Shown here: positions 1-9,800 of the stretch, piece by piece
How positions within the stretch are numbered: the stretch's first letter is position 1
How the letters are laid out: each line of letters starts with the position of its first letter
From: Blastocladiella emersonii ATCC 22665
Lineage: Eukaryota > Blastocladiomycota > Blastocladiomycetes > Blastocladiales > Blastocladiaceae
Length of the DNA stretch: 64,000 nucleotides
Assembly: GCA_025594325.1 (NCBI GenBank)
Contig: JANHCV010000012.1
Coordinates: 1,364,001-1,428,000 of the forward strand
Direction: 5' to 3'
The notes under the pieces: model-generated
Told to the model about the DNA's origin: nothing
The model's database searches: none
What the model saw: only the letters and a program-made list of their open reading frames with translations
Made by a program: the position numbers and the translations under genes

Positions 1-1507
1 TCGAGCGGCGTGCCCACGGCGTTGGTCACGCACACGACGAACCCGCGGTCCGTCGACTCCGCGGCGGCGGGTTGCGTGCCGGAGGGCGAGGCCGCGGACT
101 CGGTGCGCGGCTGCTGCGACACGACCGCGACGTGCTCGCGGTTACTCGCGAGCACCGCGAGACCCGGGACGGCCTTCTCGACGCGGGCGCCGGCCTTGTA
201 GTCCCAGTACGTGAGCGTGTCGTTGCCCGTGCGCGGCGCGTAGACGAGGGCGTTGCGGATGTGCGCGTGGACGTACTCGGGGTGCAGGTTGCAGAAGTAG
301 ATGGCGCTGTCGACTGCGAGCGCGAGCCGCAGACCACCGGCCTCCCACGTCACGGCGCGCAGCACCTTGCCCTGCGGCACCTTGAGGTACCGGATGTACG
401 CGCCGTGCGCCGTGTACAGCTGGACGACGACGAGCGGCTTCTCGGCGCCGTCTGCGCCCTTGACCCGCTGGTGCCCGCCCACCGCGAGCACGGTGCCCGT
501 CGGGTCCCACTTGAGCACCAGGCCCTGCATGTTCGTGTCGAGGAGGACCGGTCCTACGGTGCGGGCGGGGTTAGTCACTGAATGCGGGCGCCGATCCCAC
601 GGAAAAGCGTACGTGGGTCGCGCTCGTGGCGGTTGATCTGCAGCTTGCCGTTGTCGAGGGCGATGGCGAGGCACGGGCGGTCGGCGGCCATGTAGTTGCG
701 CGACGCGGCGTGCCAGTCGATGGCGACGACCTTGGCGCCCTCGCCGGCGTACAGCGGGACCTTGTGCTGCTCTCACCGACGCGTCAGTTGCAGCACTCCA
801 TCGGGACACGCGAGAGAGGTGACGTACGAGATAGTTGGCCTGCGCATCAAACAACTTGAGCGCGCCGTCGGCCGTCGCGAACAGGAGGAACGCGGCGTCG
901 GGCGACCACGCGACATGGGTGAGCTGGCTCCCCAAATCCTTGCCGAGGATGCGGTTCCCCTCGACGCCGCCAACGATGATGTTCCCGTCCGTGTACGCGA
1001 TAGCGATCTTGTCGCCGGCGCGGCTCCACTGCAGGTCGGCGACGGTCGCCTTCGCGCGGTCGTTGACCATCTCCTCGTACCACATGCCCTTGTACAGGAC
1101 CCACACGATGATCATGCCGTTGCTGTCGGCGGTCGTCAGCTTGGTGTGGGTGTCGTTCCACGCCACCTTGACCACGGTCCCGCTGTGGCCCTCGAGCGTC
1201 TGCGACAGCGACAGGCTCGCGGGCGCCTGCGGCGCGGCGCCGCCCGACTTGCCGCCGTTGCCCGGGGCGGGAGCGGCGGGGGCGGCGGCGGCGGGAGGAG
1301 GGGCTTCCTGCAGCTTCAGCACCTTGAGCAGCGCCTGCTCGCCGCCGCAGCACACCCAGCCGGGCGAGTTCTCCCACCCGAGAGCGTGCAGCTGCGTGTC
1401 ATTGGGGATCGAGATCTATCAAAGCGAGGCTCGGGGTGGTGAGCGCGGGCTCGTTTTTCGGAGGAGCGCGGTGACCGACCGACCTTCTTGGACAGGTAGA
1501 TAAACAT
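1..1507 (-). CDS. IFT121: Intraflagellar transport protein IFT121 (WDR35), N-terminal part
   Basis: WD40 subunit of the IFT-A complex, which drives retrograde transport along the flagellar axoneme. Exons read 1507-1484, 1415-828, 766-613 and 553-1; the gene runs off the left edge. The protein starts MFIYLSKKISIPND and continues GWVCCGGEQALLKVLKL, then TLEGHSGTVVKVAWN, GMIIVWVLYKGMWYEEM and SQLTHVAWSPD. These follow the start and first WD repeats of animal WDR35 almost block for block, with an Ala/Pro/Gly-rich insert after LKVLKL. Introns begin GTCGGT, GTACGT and GTACGC and end in TAG or CAG. The start codon is fixed by the conserved MFIYLSKK. The gene is divergent from the Tma46 gene, with about 300 bp between the two ATGs. 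It implies a flagellated life stage. The C-terminal TPR-like half is not in the window. Confidence 0.93.
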
Positions 1508-1811
1508 GCTTGCGGCTTCTCTCGCGTCTCCATCAGCTGCATTGGTGGCGGGAAAGCAGGTGAGAGACGCGACAGCTGCAGGAGTGCGAAACGCGTCGCG
1601 ACGCGCGTGCGGCTCAGCGCGCGTGACCGGTCGATCGAGTCAGGCGAGTCCGCGTGACCGACTGCGCTTTTCGCCGCCCTTCGTGGCGCTGGTCATCGCG
1701 CGGCTACTCGTTTCTATCACCGCCCTCGTACACGGCACACGATCGCCGCTGCTAGGCTCCACGCCACTCTACGCAAACGAACGAAGCAAACGCATCGAGT
1801 CCCACGCCAAA

Positions 1812-2921
1812 ATGCCGCCCAAGAAGAACGACAAGAAGGCGCAGCAGGCCAAGCAGGCCAAGGTGGTCGAGGACAAGACGTTCGGGCTCAAGAACAAGAA
1901 CAAGTCGGCCAAGGTGCAAAAGTACGTCGAGGAGGTCAAGAAGCAGGCGAGCAACGCGACGCAGCAGAAGCGCGGCGGGCCGCCCGAGCCGGCGGGGCCG
2001 ACCAAGAAGGAGCGCGAGGCGCAGCGCAAGGCCGAGCTGGCCGAGCTGTTCAAGCCGGTGCAGACGCAGAAGGTGCCGTTCGGGACCGACCCCAAGACGG
2101 TGCTGTGCGCCTTCTTCAAGTCCGGGCTGTGCCAGAAGGGCGCCAAGTGCAAGTTCTCGCACGACCCGAACGTGGAGCGCAAGTCGGCCAAGATCGACGT
2201 GTACTCGGACAAGCGCGACCAGGACAAGGAGGCCGACTCCATGGACACGTGGGACCAGAACAAGCTCGAGTCGGTTATCAAGTCCAAGCACGGCAACCCG
2301 CGCACGACTACCGACATTGTGTGCAAGCACTTTCTCGAGGCCATCGAGAACGCCAAGTACGGGTGGTTCTGGGTGTGCCCCGCGGGCGGCGACCAGTGCA
2401 AGTACCGGCACGCGCTGCCGCCGGGCTACGTGCTCAAGAAGAAGGCCGACAAGAAGGCGGGCGACGACGACGTGATCCCGCTCGAGGAGTTCCTCGAGAC
2501 GGAGCGCCACCAGCTCGGCACCAACCTGACCCCAATCACGCTCGAGACCTTCACCGCGTGGAAGGCGCGCCGCCTCGAGGCCGCCGCCCAGGCCGAGGCC
2601 GACGCCACCAAGGCCAAGGCCGACGCCCTCAAGGCCGGCCGCAAGCAGGGCCTGTCGGGCCGCGACCTGTTCACGCTGCAGGCGCCCGAGGACATGGACG
2701 ACGGCGGCGCCGACGGCGGCGACGCCGACGACAACGACTTTGACCTGTCGCGCTACCTCCGCGACCGCGCCGAGTCGGACGCGGCCGCCGAGGCCGAGGC
2801 CCAGCGCCAGTCCGAGTCGGCCCGCGCGGCCGCGGGCGAGCGCGGCGGCGAGCAGGACGAACCGCCAGCCGCGAGTCTCGAGCAGCTCGCGCTCGAGGAC
2901 GTGGCCGAGGACGAGCAGTAG
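1812..2921 (+). CDS. TMA46: CCCH zinc-finger protein, Tma46/ZC3H15 (DFRP1) family
   Basis: Single-exon gene of 369 aa. The family binds the translation-associated GTPase Rbg1/DRG1 and associates with ribosomes. The N-terminus MPPKKNDKKAQQAKQAK is the lysine-rich family signature. Two CCCH fingers follow: one in the segment CAFFKSGLCQKGAKCKFSH (about residues 98-116) and one between IVCKHFLEAIEN and DQCKYRHALPPGY. The DRG-binding region follows the fingers (VIPLEEFLETERHQLG, then TLETFTAWKARR). The tail is acidic and Ala-rich. The reading frame is open upstream to 1506, but the Lys-rich family start at 1812 decides the initiator. Family membership is clear from the finger spacing and flanking motifs. 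Confidence 0.93.
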   Translation: MPPKKNDKKAQQAKQAKVVEDKTFGLKNKNKSAKVQKYVEEVKKQASNATQQKRGGPPEPAGPTKKEREAQRKAELAELFKPVQTQKVPFGTDPKTVLCAFFKSGLCQKGAKCKFSHDPNVERKSAKIDVYSDKRDQDKEADSMDTWDQNKLESVIKSKHGNPRTTTDIVCKHFLEAIENAKYGWFWVCPAGGDQCKYRHALPPGYVLKKKADKKAGDDDVIPLEEFLETERHQLGTNLTPITLETFTAWKARRLEAAAQAEADATKAKADALKAGRKQGLSGRDLFTLQAPEDMDDGGADGGDADDNDFDLSRYLRDRAESDAAAEAEAQRQSESARAAAGERGGEQDEPPAASLEQLALEDVAEDEQ

Positions 2922-3100
2922 TCGCCGTCTCGGCGGGTGCTGTGGTGGGTGGATTCACCGGATACACGCGTACTTTTTCCTTATATTTGGACCGTGCGGG
3001 CAAACTGAGGTGTAAGCTCGGCGCACGGTTGGGTGCTGTGCCTCGCCGCGGACGGACGCGTGGGTCACTGGAGCGCGTGCGCGTGCCGACGGCGCCGACC

Positions 3101-3107
3101 TATAAAG
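3101..3107 (+). promoter_or_regulatory. TATA box of the PHYHD1-like gene
   Basis: The sequence TATAAAG lies 62 bp upstream of the ATG at 3163, followed by a pyrimidine-rich leader. Position and sequence fit a core-promoter TATA element. The transcription start itself cannot be seen. Confidence 0.55.
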
Positions 3108-3162
3108 TGCGCCAGCTCCCCCCGACCCCCTCCCGCTCTCTCGCCCGCCACCAAACTAGCTC

Positions 3163-4210
3163 ATGCAACTTGACGATCCCATCATGGTCGCCGACTTTGC
3201 CTTCACCGACGCCATGAAGGCGCAGTTCCTTGACCAGGGCTACCTGATCCTGCCCGGCTTCTTCTCGCCCGCCGACGCGGCGCGCCTCAAGACCCGCGCC
3301 GACGAGCTGCTGCGCGACATGGACCTGACGCACCACCCGATGACCAAGTTCGAGACGGGCGGCGAGTCGGGCGAGAAGCACATTGGCGACGCGTACTTCC
3401 TCGAGTCGGGGGATAAGATCAGGTACTTTTTCGAAGAAGGGGCCTTCGACGCCCAGGGCAACCTCGTCAAACCCAAGGAGCGCGCCATCAACAAGATTGG
3501 CCACGGTTCGTTTTTCTCGGTGTGTTGCGGCGGGTACGGAGCGGACTGACGCAACCGTGTGTAGCCCTTCACGTCCTCGACCCGACGTTCCGCGAGTTCT
3601 CGCACCGCCCCGCCATTGTCGACATTGCGCGCAAGCTCGACTTTGTCAAGCCCGTCATCCTGCAGTCCATGCTCATCTTCAAGCAGCCGCGTACGTCGCC
3701 TGTTCGCTCGCTCGCGGCGCCCACCCGTCCCCGCTCACCCACGCCACCCGCCGTGCCGTAGAGATCGGTGGCGCCGTGCCGCCGCACCAGGACTCGACGT
3801 TCCTGTACACGGACCCGCCGTCGGCCGTCGGGTTCTGGTACGCGCTCGAGGACTGCACGCTGACCAACGGGTGCCTCACCTTCGTGCCGGGGTCGCACAA
3901 GGCGTGCCCGATCAAGCGCCGGTTCGTGCGCGTGCACCCGTCGGGCGAGGGCGGCACCACCTTCGAGGGCGAGGGCGACGGCAAGTACCCGTACCCCGAG
4001 TCCGACTACGTCGTCGGCGAGGTCAAGGCCGGGTCGCTCGTCCTCATCCACGGCGGCGTCGTCCACGCCAGCGCCGCCAACAAGTCGGACAAGTCCCGCT
4101 TCATCTACACGTTCCACGTCGTCGACGGCAGCCGCACGTATGATGAGAAGAACTGGCTTCAGCCGACGCCCGAGCTGCCGTTCGACTCGCTCTTCGACTA
4201 CCGCGCGTGA
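3163..4210 (+). CDS. Phytanoyl-CoA dioxygenase family protein, PHYHD1 type
   Basis: Fe(II)/2-oxoglutarate dioxygenase. Exons are 3163-3505, 3565-3690 and 3762-4210, with introns of 59 and 71 nt. Recognisable blocks: FLDQGYLILPGFFSP near the N-terminus; INKIGHALHVLDPTFREFSH across the first junction; QSMLIFKQPQIGGAVPPHQD across the second; then WYALEDCTLTNGCLTFVPGS and the C-terminal ENWLQPTPELPF. The iron triad is the HxD of PPHQDSTF plus the distal His in LVLIHGGVVHASAANKS, followed by the Arg that binds 2-oxoglutarate. All are present, so the enzyme looks active. PHYHD1 family members are short cytosolic enzymes of uncertain substrate, and the length (305 aa) fits. Confidence 0.92.
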
Positions 4211-4872
4211 GCGAGGAAGTGGTGGCGTGCGCGCGCGTGGTGCGCGTGGTGTGAGGATGGGATTATACAGATACAGCAGATGACTCTCCTTTCGTTGATC
4301 TGCGACCATAGCGAGGGCCAACCGAAGCGCGCTGACCGCGGCCTTGGTCTCCCGCCAACTCGTCAGTCTCGGCCTCGAGCGCAACGCACGATGAACCGAG
4401 GGGTTATGATGGAGTAACGGGAGCCGGGTCGTGGCTTTCCGAGGCAGAGGACGTGAGCGACGCGACTCGCGACGCGCTCACGTGGCGCGACTTTGACGCG
4501 TAGATCACGCCTGCATCACACCCGCATCCGCAACATTTTTCTGAGCGTTGTATCGTGATCAGAGGCATTCGGGGACCCTATCCATGTGATTACCTCGAGG
4601 TCGATATGTGGGGGTGTCGAGATCTCGTACTTCACCCTCCCCGAACTGATGCGGCGGAGCTCGCGCACCGATCGAAGGCCTAAGGCCTAAGGCCGAAGGC
4701 CGACGGTCGCACACAAGTGTCGAGCGTTGGGCAAGTGTAATCACTCCGAGGGTGTGTATTGAGCAAGGTGGTTGAGCGTAGTATACAGGGTGAGCTAAGC
4801 TAGGAGGGAGATGTGCAAGGCCACGTCGTGCGCGAGCGAGCGGGACGCCGCGCACCGCGTGCGTGCGTGCGC
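4211..4872. other. Intergenic region with short GC-rich repeat
   Basis: No convincing gene is seen. At 4675-4702 a near-perfect 7-bp unit (AAGGCCT/AAGGCCG) is repeated about four times. The rest is unstructured sequence between two convergent genes. Confidence 0.5.
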
Positions 4873-4874
4873 GT

Positions 4875-5343
4875 CTAGTAGCGGCCGATGGCCTCGTCGT
4901 CGCTGCCGTCGGGCCGGACCTGCGACCAGTTGATGGGGAGCGGCACCCACAGGGAGAAGAGACCTGGTGGGCGAGAGAACGAGTGAGTGAGTCGCCAGTC
5001 GAGCTGGCGACGAGGATCAACCGGAGGCGGTACCGATGAAGCGCGTGTTCTCCTCGGGCACGTCAATGACGGAGAAGAGCTTGAAGTCCTTGCGGTCATA
5101 CAGCATGCTGGCGATCTGCGCGGCCGCCTTGCGCTCGAGCCACGAGCGGCCGTCGCTACGCGGGCGATGGGGACGACGGTGAGCGGGGGGTGCTCGTACG
5201 CGCGAGCGGCGTAGCGGTCAGCGGTACCTCTTCATCTTGGTCTCAATGTACTTCTTGAACGACCTCTCGTCGGGGTTGGTCGCAAACGCCGTGGCGGCGA
5301 GCGCGACGACGACCGAGACGAGGGTGACAAAGTTCTTGCTCAT
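4875..5343 (-). CDS. Small membrane or secreted protein of unknown function (108 aa)
   Basis: Exons read 5343-5228, 5155-5034 and 4963-4875, with introns of 72 and 70 nt (GTACCG...TAG and GTACCG...CAG). The product starts MSKNFVTLVSVVVALAATAFA, a signal peptide or signal anchor. It continues TNPDERSFKKYIETKMKSDG, then a conserved-looking core (WLERKAAAQIASMLYDRKDF, FSVIDVPEENTRFIGLF) and ends DEAIGRY. All splice phases agree. The NPDE...YI motif directly after the hydrophobic segment vaguely recalls short bacterial DUF4359 proteins, but I cannot confirm any family. The gene converges on PHYHD1 and is divergent from Rpn8. Confidence 0.7.
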
Positions 5344-5717
5344 CGTGGCCGTGGAGGGAGGCTGGCCGGGGGCAGGCGGCGGGTCAGCCGGTGCATTCAT
5401 TCATGGTTCATTCATTCATCGAGCCTTGCATACATGGAGTGGGGGTGGCGTAGTTGTTGTTGCGAGAGCGCGAGCTGGCGACGGCCGGCGCGAGCGTGAA
5501 AAACGAGTGCAGCCTGCGTTTCAGGTCGGCCGACGGGCGTGGCAGGCCCGGCCGACGCCGCGCGCGTGACCGCAGACGTCAGTACGTCGCGTCGCCGCCG
5601 CGCTGCTGCTGCCGCGGGCAACGCGCCCGACGCGATCTGCCGCCTCTTCTGCTGTAACGCACACGAAGCACACGCATCCCCGCCCCCTGCAACGCATCAA
5701 CACCCTACGCACGCACC

Positions 5718-6752
5718 ATGGCGCCACCTCCGACCAAGGACTCGACGACGGCGGCGGCCGCGGGTAAGCCCGACGTGGACGCCGTGTCCGCGGCGACGGC
5801 GGACCTGTCGCTCGGGTCGGCGGCGGCCAACGTGCCCGACCGCGTCATCGTGCACCCGCTGGTGCTGCTGTCGGTCGTCGACCACTACAACCGCGTGGCC
5901 AAGAACACGCGCAAGCGCGTCGTGGGCGTGCTGCTCGGCCAGCACACGGGCAAGGAGTTCAACGTGGCCAACTCGTTTGCCGTGCCCTTCGAGGAGGACG
6001 AGAAGGATCCCAGTGTCTGGTTCCTCGACCACAACTACATCGAGTCCATGAACGAGATGTTCAAGAAGGTGAACGCGCGCGAGCGCATGATCGGCTGGTA
6101 CCACACGGGCCCGAAGCTGCGCGCCTCGGACCTCGAGATCAACGAGATGCTCAAGCGCTTCATCAAGGACCCCGTGCTCGTCGTCGTCGACGTCAAGCCC
6201 AACCACATTGGCCTGCCCACCGACGCCTATTTCGCCATCGAGGACATCAAGGACGACGGCACCCCCGTCGCCCGCACCTTCATGCACGTGCCGTCGGCCG
6301 TCGAGGCCGAGGAGGCCGAGGAGATTGGCGTCGAGCACCTGCTGCGCGACATCAAGGACAACGCCGTCGGCACCCTGTCGACGCGCCTGCAGGACCAGCT
6401 CGAGTCGACGCGCGGGCTCGTGTCGCACCTCGACGGCATCCAGACCTACCTGCGCAAGGTGGCCGCCGGCGAGCTGCCCGTGCACCACGACATCATCTAC
6501 AACCTGCAGGACGTGTTCAACTGCCTGCCCAACATCGACGTGCCCGCCACCACCCGCGCCTTCCACATCAAGACCAACGACCAGCTCATGGTCATGTACC
6601 TCGCCTCCACCATCCGCGCCGTCCTCGCCCTCCACAACCTCATCAACAACAAGCTCGAGAACAAGGCCTCCGAAGACGGCAAGTCCGACGACAACGCCGT
6701 GTCCTCGGCCGAGGACCACCTCAAGTCCAAGGACAACACGGTCAAGGCATGA
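5718..6752 (+). CDS. RPN8: 26S proteasome regulatory subunit Rpn8 (PSMD7)
   Basis: Intronless, 344 aa. MPN-domain subunit of the 19S lid that pairs with the deubiquitinase Rpn11. Signature blocks: [75 protein letters not shown] and [13 protein letters not shown]. The metal-binding JAMM motif is absent: the second His of HxH is replaced, giving YHTGP. This is the normal state for Rpn8 and separates it from Rpn11. The C-terminal helices ([31 protein letters not shown]) are complete. The tail is Lys/Asp/Ser-rich. The stop is 106 bp from the stop of the convergent chitin synthase gene. Confidence 0.97.
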   Translation: MAPPPTKDSTTAAAAGKPDVDAVSAATADLSLGSAAANVPDRVIVHPLVLLSVVDHYNRVAKNTRKRVVGVLLGQHTGKEFNVANSFAVPFEEDEKDPSVWFLDHNYIESMNEMFKKVNARERMIGWYHTGPKLRASDLEINEMLKRFIKDPVLVVVDVKPNHIGLPTDAYFAIEDIKDDGTPVARTFMHVPSAVEAEEAEEIGVEHLLRDIKDNAVGTLSTRLQDQLESTRGLVSHLDGIQTYLRKVAAGELPVHHDIIYNLQDVFNCLPNIDVPATTRAFHIKTNDQLMVMYLASTIRAVLALHNLINNKLENKASEDGKSDDNAVSSAEDHLKSKDNTVKA

Positions 6753-6858
6753 GTCTGATTGTCTGCTTGCTGCTGTCACGATTCGAATACACGAGTGTTT
6801 TACTAAATCACAAGAGCCAGTCTGTTCATTACTTTGTCTCTCCTACATCTTCGCCTCC

Positions 6859-9800
6859 TCACCGCTGCATCTCGAGCAGCACCATGTCGACGCACGAGTT
6901 GATCCAGTCGCGGCGCGGCGCCAGGTCGACGCCAAAGTAGTTGCTGAGCGACGTGCGCACCGACTTTTTCGTGACCAGCGCCAGGTCGCTCTGCGCGAGC
7001 AGCACGCGCACTTGGTCGAGGATCATCTGGTCCGAGACCGCGCCGCCCGCGCCCGCGCCACGGCCCAGCGTCTGGCCGCCCGGCGGCGGCATCCCGCTCG
7101 CGAGCTGCGGCGAAAACAGGTTGGCCATGGACGGCGAGTACCCGAACCCGCCCATCCCCATGCCCATGCCGCCCATGGCGCTCATCGGCATCCCCGTCGC
7201 GCTCATGGGCGTGCCGTGCGGGACCGCCGGGTACATGTACCCGCCGGGCGCCGCGGACATGGCCGACATGGGCACCATGTTGCCGCCGCCGTCCGCGTAC
7301 ACGTTGGTGCGGTACATGTCGGTGAGCGACGCGACGCTGGCCGAGTGCGCGCCGCGCAGGAGGTTCGCCGAGCTGCTGTTCATGTGGAGCGCGGCCGTCG
7401 ACCCGTGCCCGTCGATGCCCGCAGCCGAGCGCAGGTTGTCGGTGCTCCCGCCGCGCGTCTTGACCGACTTCTTGAGCGTGCCGAGATCGCCGCTCGCGGC
7501 CGCCAGGTTGTCCATGGACGCCTTGGTCGCGTCGAGCGACGCCTCGGTCCGCTTCACCCGCTTGTAGTCGTCCCACTTGGCCGTCGGGATCGTCGACGGG
7601 TCGAAGAGCTCGTTGTCGCCGTCGTGCCCGCCCTTGCCGCTGTCGCCCTCGATACGGCGGGTCGCGCCCCTGTACGATGATTCGTGGTTAGCGATGAGTT
7701 CGCGGGCATGGCGGCGAGGCGATGGACGCGTACCAACTGAAGTCGTCAAAGTGCCAGAACTAGACGACGGGTGAGCGGGCGGCGGTCAGCACACACACGA
7801 AGGACGAACACGCAAGGTCCAAGACGTACCGAGTACAGCGGAATGTACATGTAGAAGACGGGCATGGCGAGGATGTGCACGAGCATCCAGCCAATGTGCT
7901 GGAACTGGCGCTTGATGAGGAAGATGACGGCCTGCATGCCGTACGTGGCCGCGATCAGGATCAGGACCTGCATGTGCGCCTTGCTGTCCATGATGACCAG
8001 GTAGATGAGGTAGCCGAGGTAGCCCACACTGGCCGGCATCACGAGCGTCGCCACGAGATCCGTGATGATGACCAGTCGCATCGAAAAGATCAGACACCCG
8101 CAGAGATCGCTACGCGCGGAACGTCGTCGAGGTCAGCAGAGTCCCTCGCGGCGAGCAGCGGCCCATCGCGTACCTCACGGCCGACAGCTCGAACAGGTTG
8201 TGGATGGTCGAGTTGATCCAGCGGCGGCGCTGCGAGAGGAGCACCGAGAACGAGTCGGGGACGATGGTCAGGCAGTACGCGTCGGGGATGAACTTCTGCG
8301 ACCACTGGTTGAACTTTTTCAGCATGAGCGTCGTCAGGTACCGGTCCTCGCCGAGCGACAGCAGGTTCTTCTTGTGCAGCGTGTCGACCACCGACTCGGC
8401 GTACAGATCGATGATCTCCGAGTCGATGAGCAGCAGCGTCTTCTTGCCGCCGCGCTGCGAGTAGAGCCGGTACATGGAGAAGCATCTGGTCGGTGGACAC
8501 GGCCGAGTCAGTTTTGCGCCGATAATGGTCGTTGTGGGGAGCGAGAGCGTACCCGGGAAGACACGTCACGGTGCCGAACAGCGACTCGAAAGCCTAGCGA
8601 GAGAACATCGGGTCAGTTCCGTGGTCCAGTTGGGCGTGGCCATCATCACGCGAACGCACCTTGGCGAGGTGATGCGAGATCCAGTACTCGTAGACCTGGA
8701 TCATGGTGATCCACGACTGCTTCTCGTTGGCGATCTTGGTCAGGCCGCAGAGCCCCATGATCTTGCCGTCGTTGACGCACGCCGACACGAGCCGCGTGAG
8801 ACTGTCGGGCCCGACCTCGGTGTCGGCGTCGACCATGAGAATGTACTCGTACAGCGCCGGCTGCACGCCAATCACGTTGCGGACGTGCCGGTACATCTCG
8901 AGCTCGAGCGGCGTCATGGGCAGGTTGAGGTGCACCTGGAGGGCGGCCGATGGGGTTAGTCACGGATTCACGGACACGAGCGCGCCGCAAGCGTACCTTG
9001 TTGAGCCACTTCATAAGGACCATCTGCGAGTCGCGCTTTCCGCGGTTCCCGGCCTTGGTCGTCTCCTGCTCGGTGCCGCACTTGATCACGACAATGTAGG
9101 GTACGGCGCGGCCCTGGACGTGGTACAGGCCCGAGTAGATTTTGCCCTTGTTGTGTCCCTTGGACCCCTCGCCGATGGCGTGGTAGCTGAACCCGGACAC
9201 GTCGCGGTGCGTGTCGGGGACGCCGAGAATGTCGAGGACGAGGTCGGGCGTCGGCTTGTCGTTGCCCGAGCCCTTGACCATGCCGTCGGCGACGACGAAC
9301 AACAGCTTGCGCGTGTCGTCGTAGGTCGTCAGGGCGAGCGAGTCGATGGTCTTCTTGAGCGAGTCGGTGCCTTCCGAGTAGCACGGGACCTGCATGATCA
9401 CGTACTTGTCAATGTCCTCGGGCATGCGCTTGGACCCGAGCTGCAGCGCCGACAGGAACTTGATGACCATGATGGCGACCATGACGTAGGTCACGCCCAT
9501 GAGAATGTACGTCGAGATCTGGCAGACGAGGTAGTTGCGGTTGTCGACGACGCCGACCCACGCCACGGCGTCGAGGCACTTCATGTTGACGTACTTTTTC
9601 CCGTACGCCGTAATGTCCTTGCCGCCGTTGGCCAGCAGCAGCGTGCGCTCCGCGTCCGTCAGCGGCGACTTGCCCGACGTCAGCAGCGTCACGTCGTACA
9701 CGTTGTTGTCGATGACCACGAACCGCGACGTGTCCGAGTTGCGCGCCGCCACCGCGTCCAGAGTCCACGCGATCTTGGCCACACGCGACACGGTCAGCGT

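Noticed and set aside
4673-4703. CRISPR-like short repeats
   Set aside because: The units are 7 bp with no spacers; this is a simple tandem repeat in a eukaryotic genome.
5697-6779. Minus-strand frame of 360 codons opposite Rpn8
   Set aside because: Antisense shadow rich in Val/Leu/Asp/Gly; Rpn8 on the other strand is certain.
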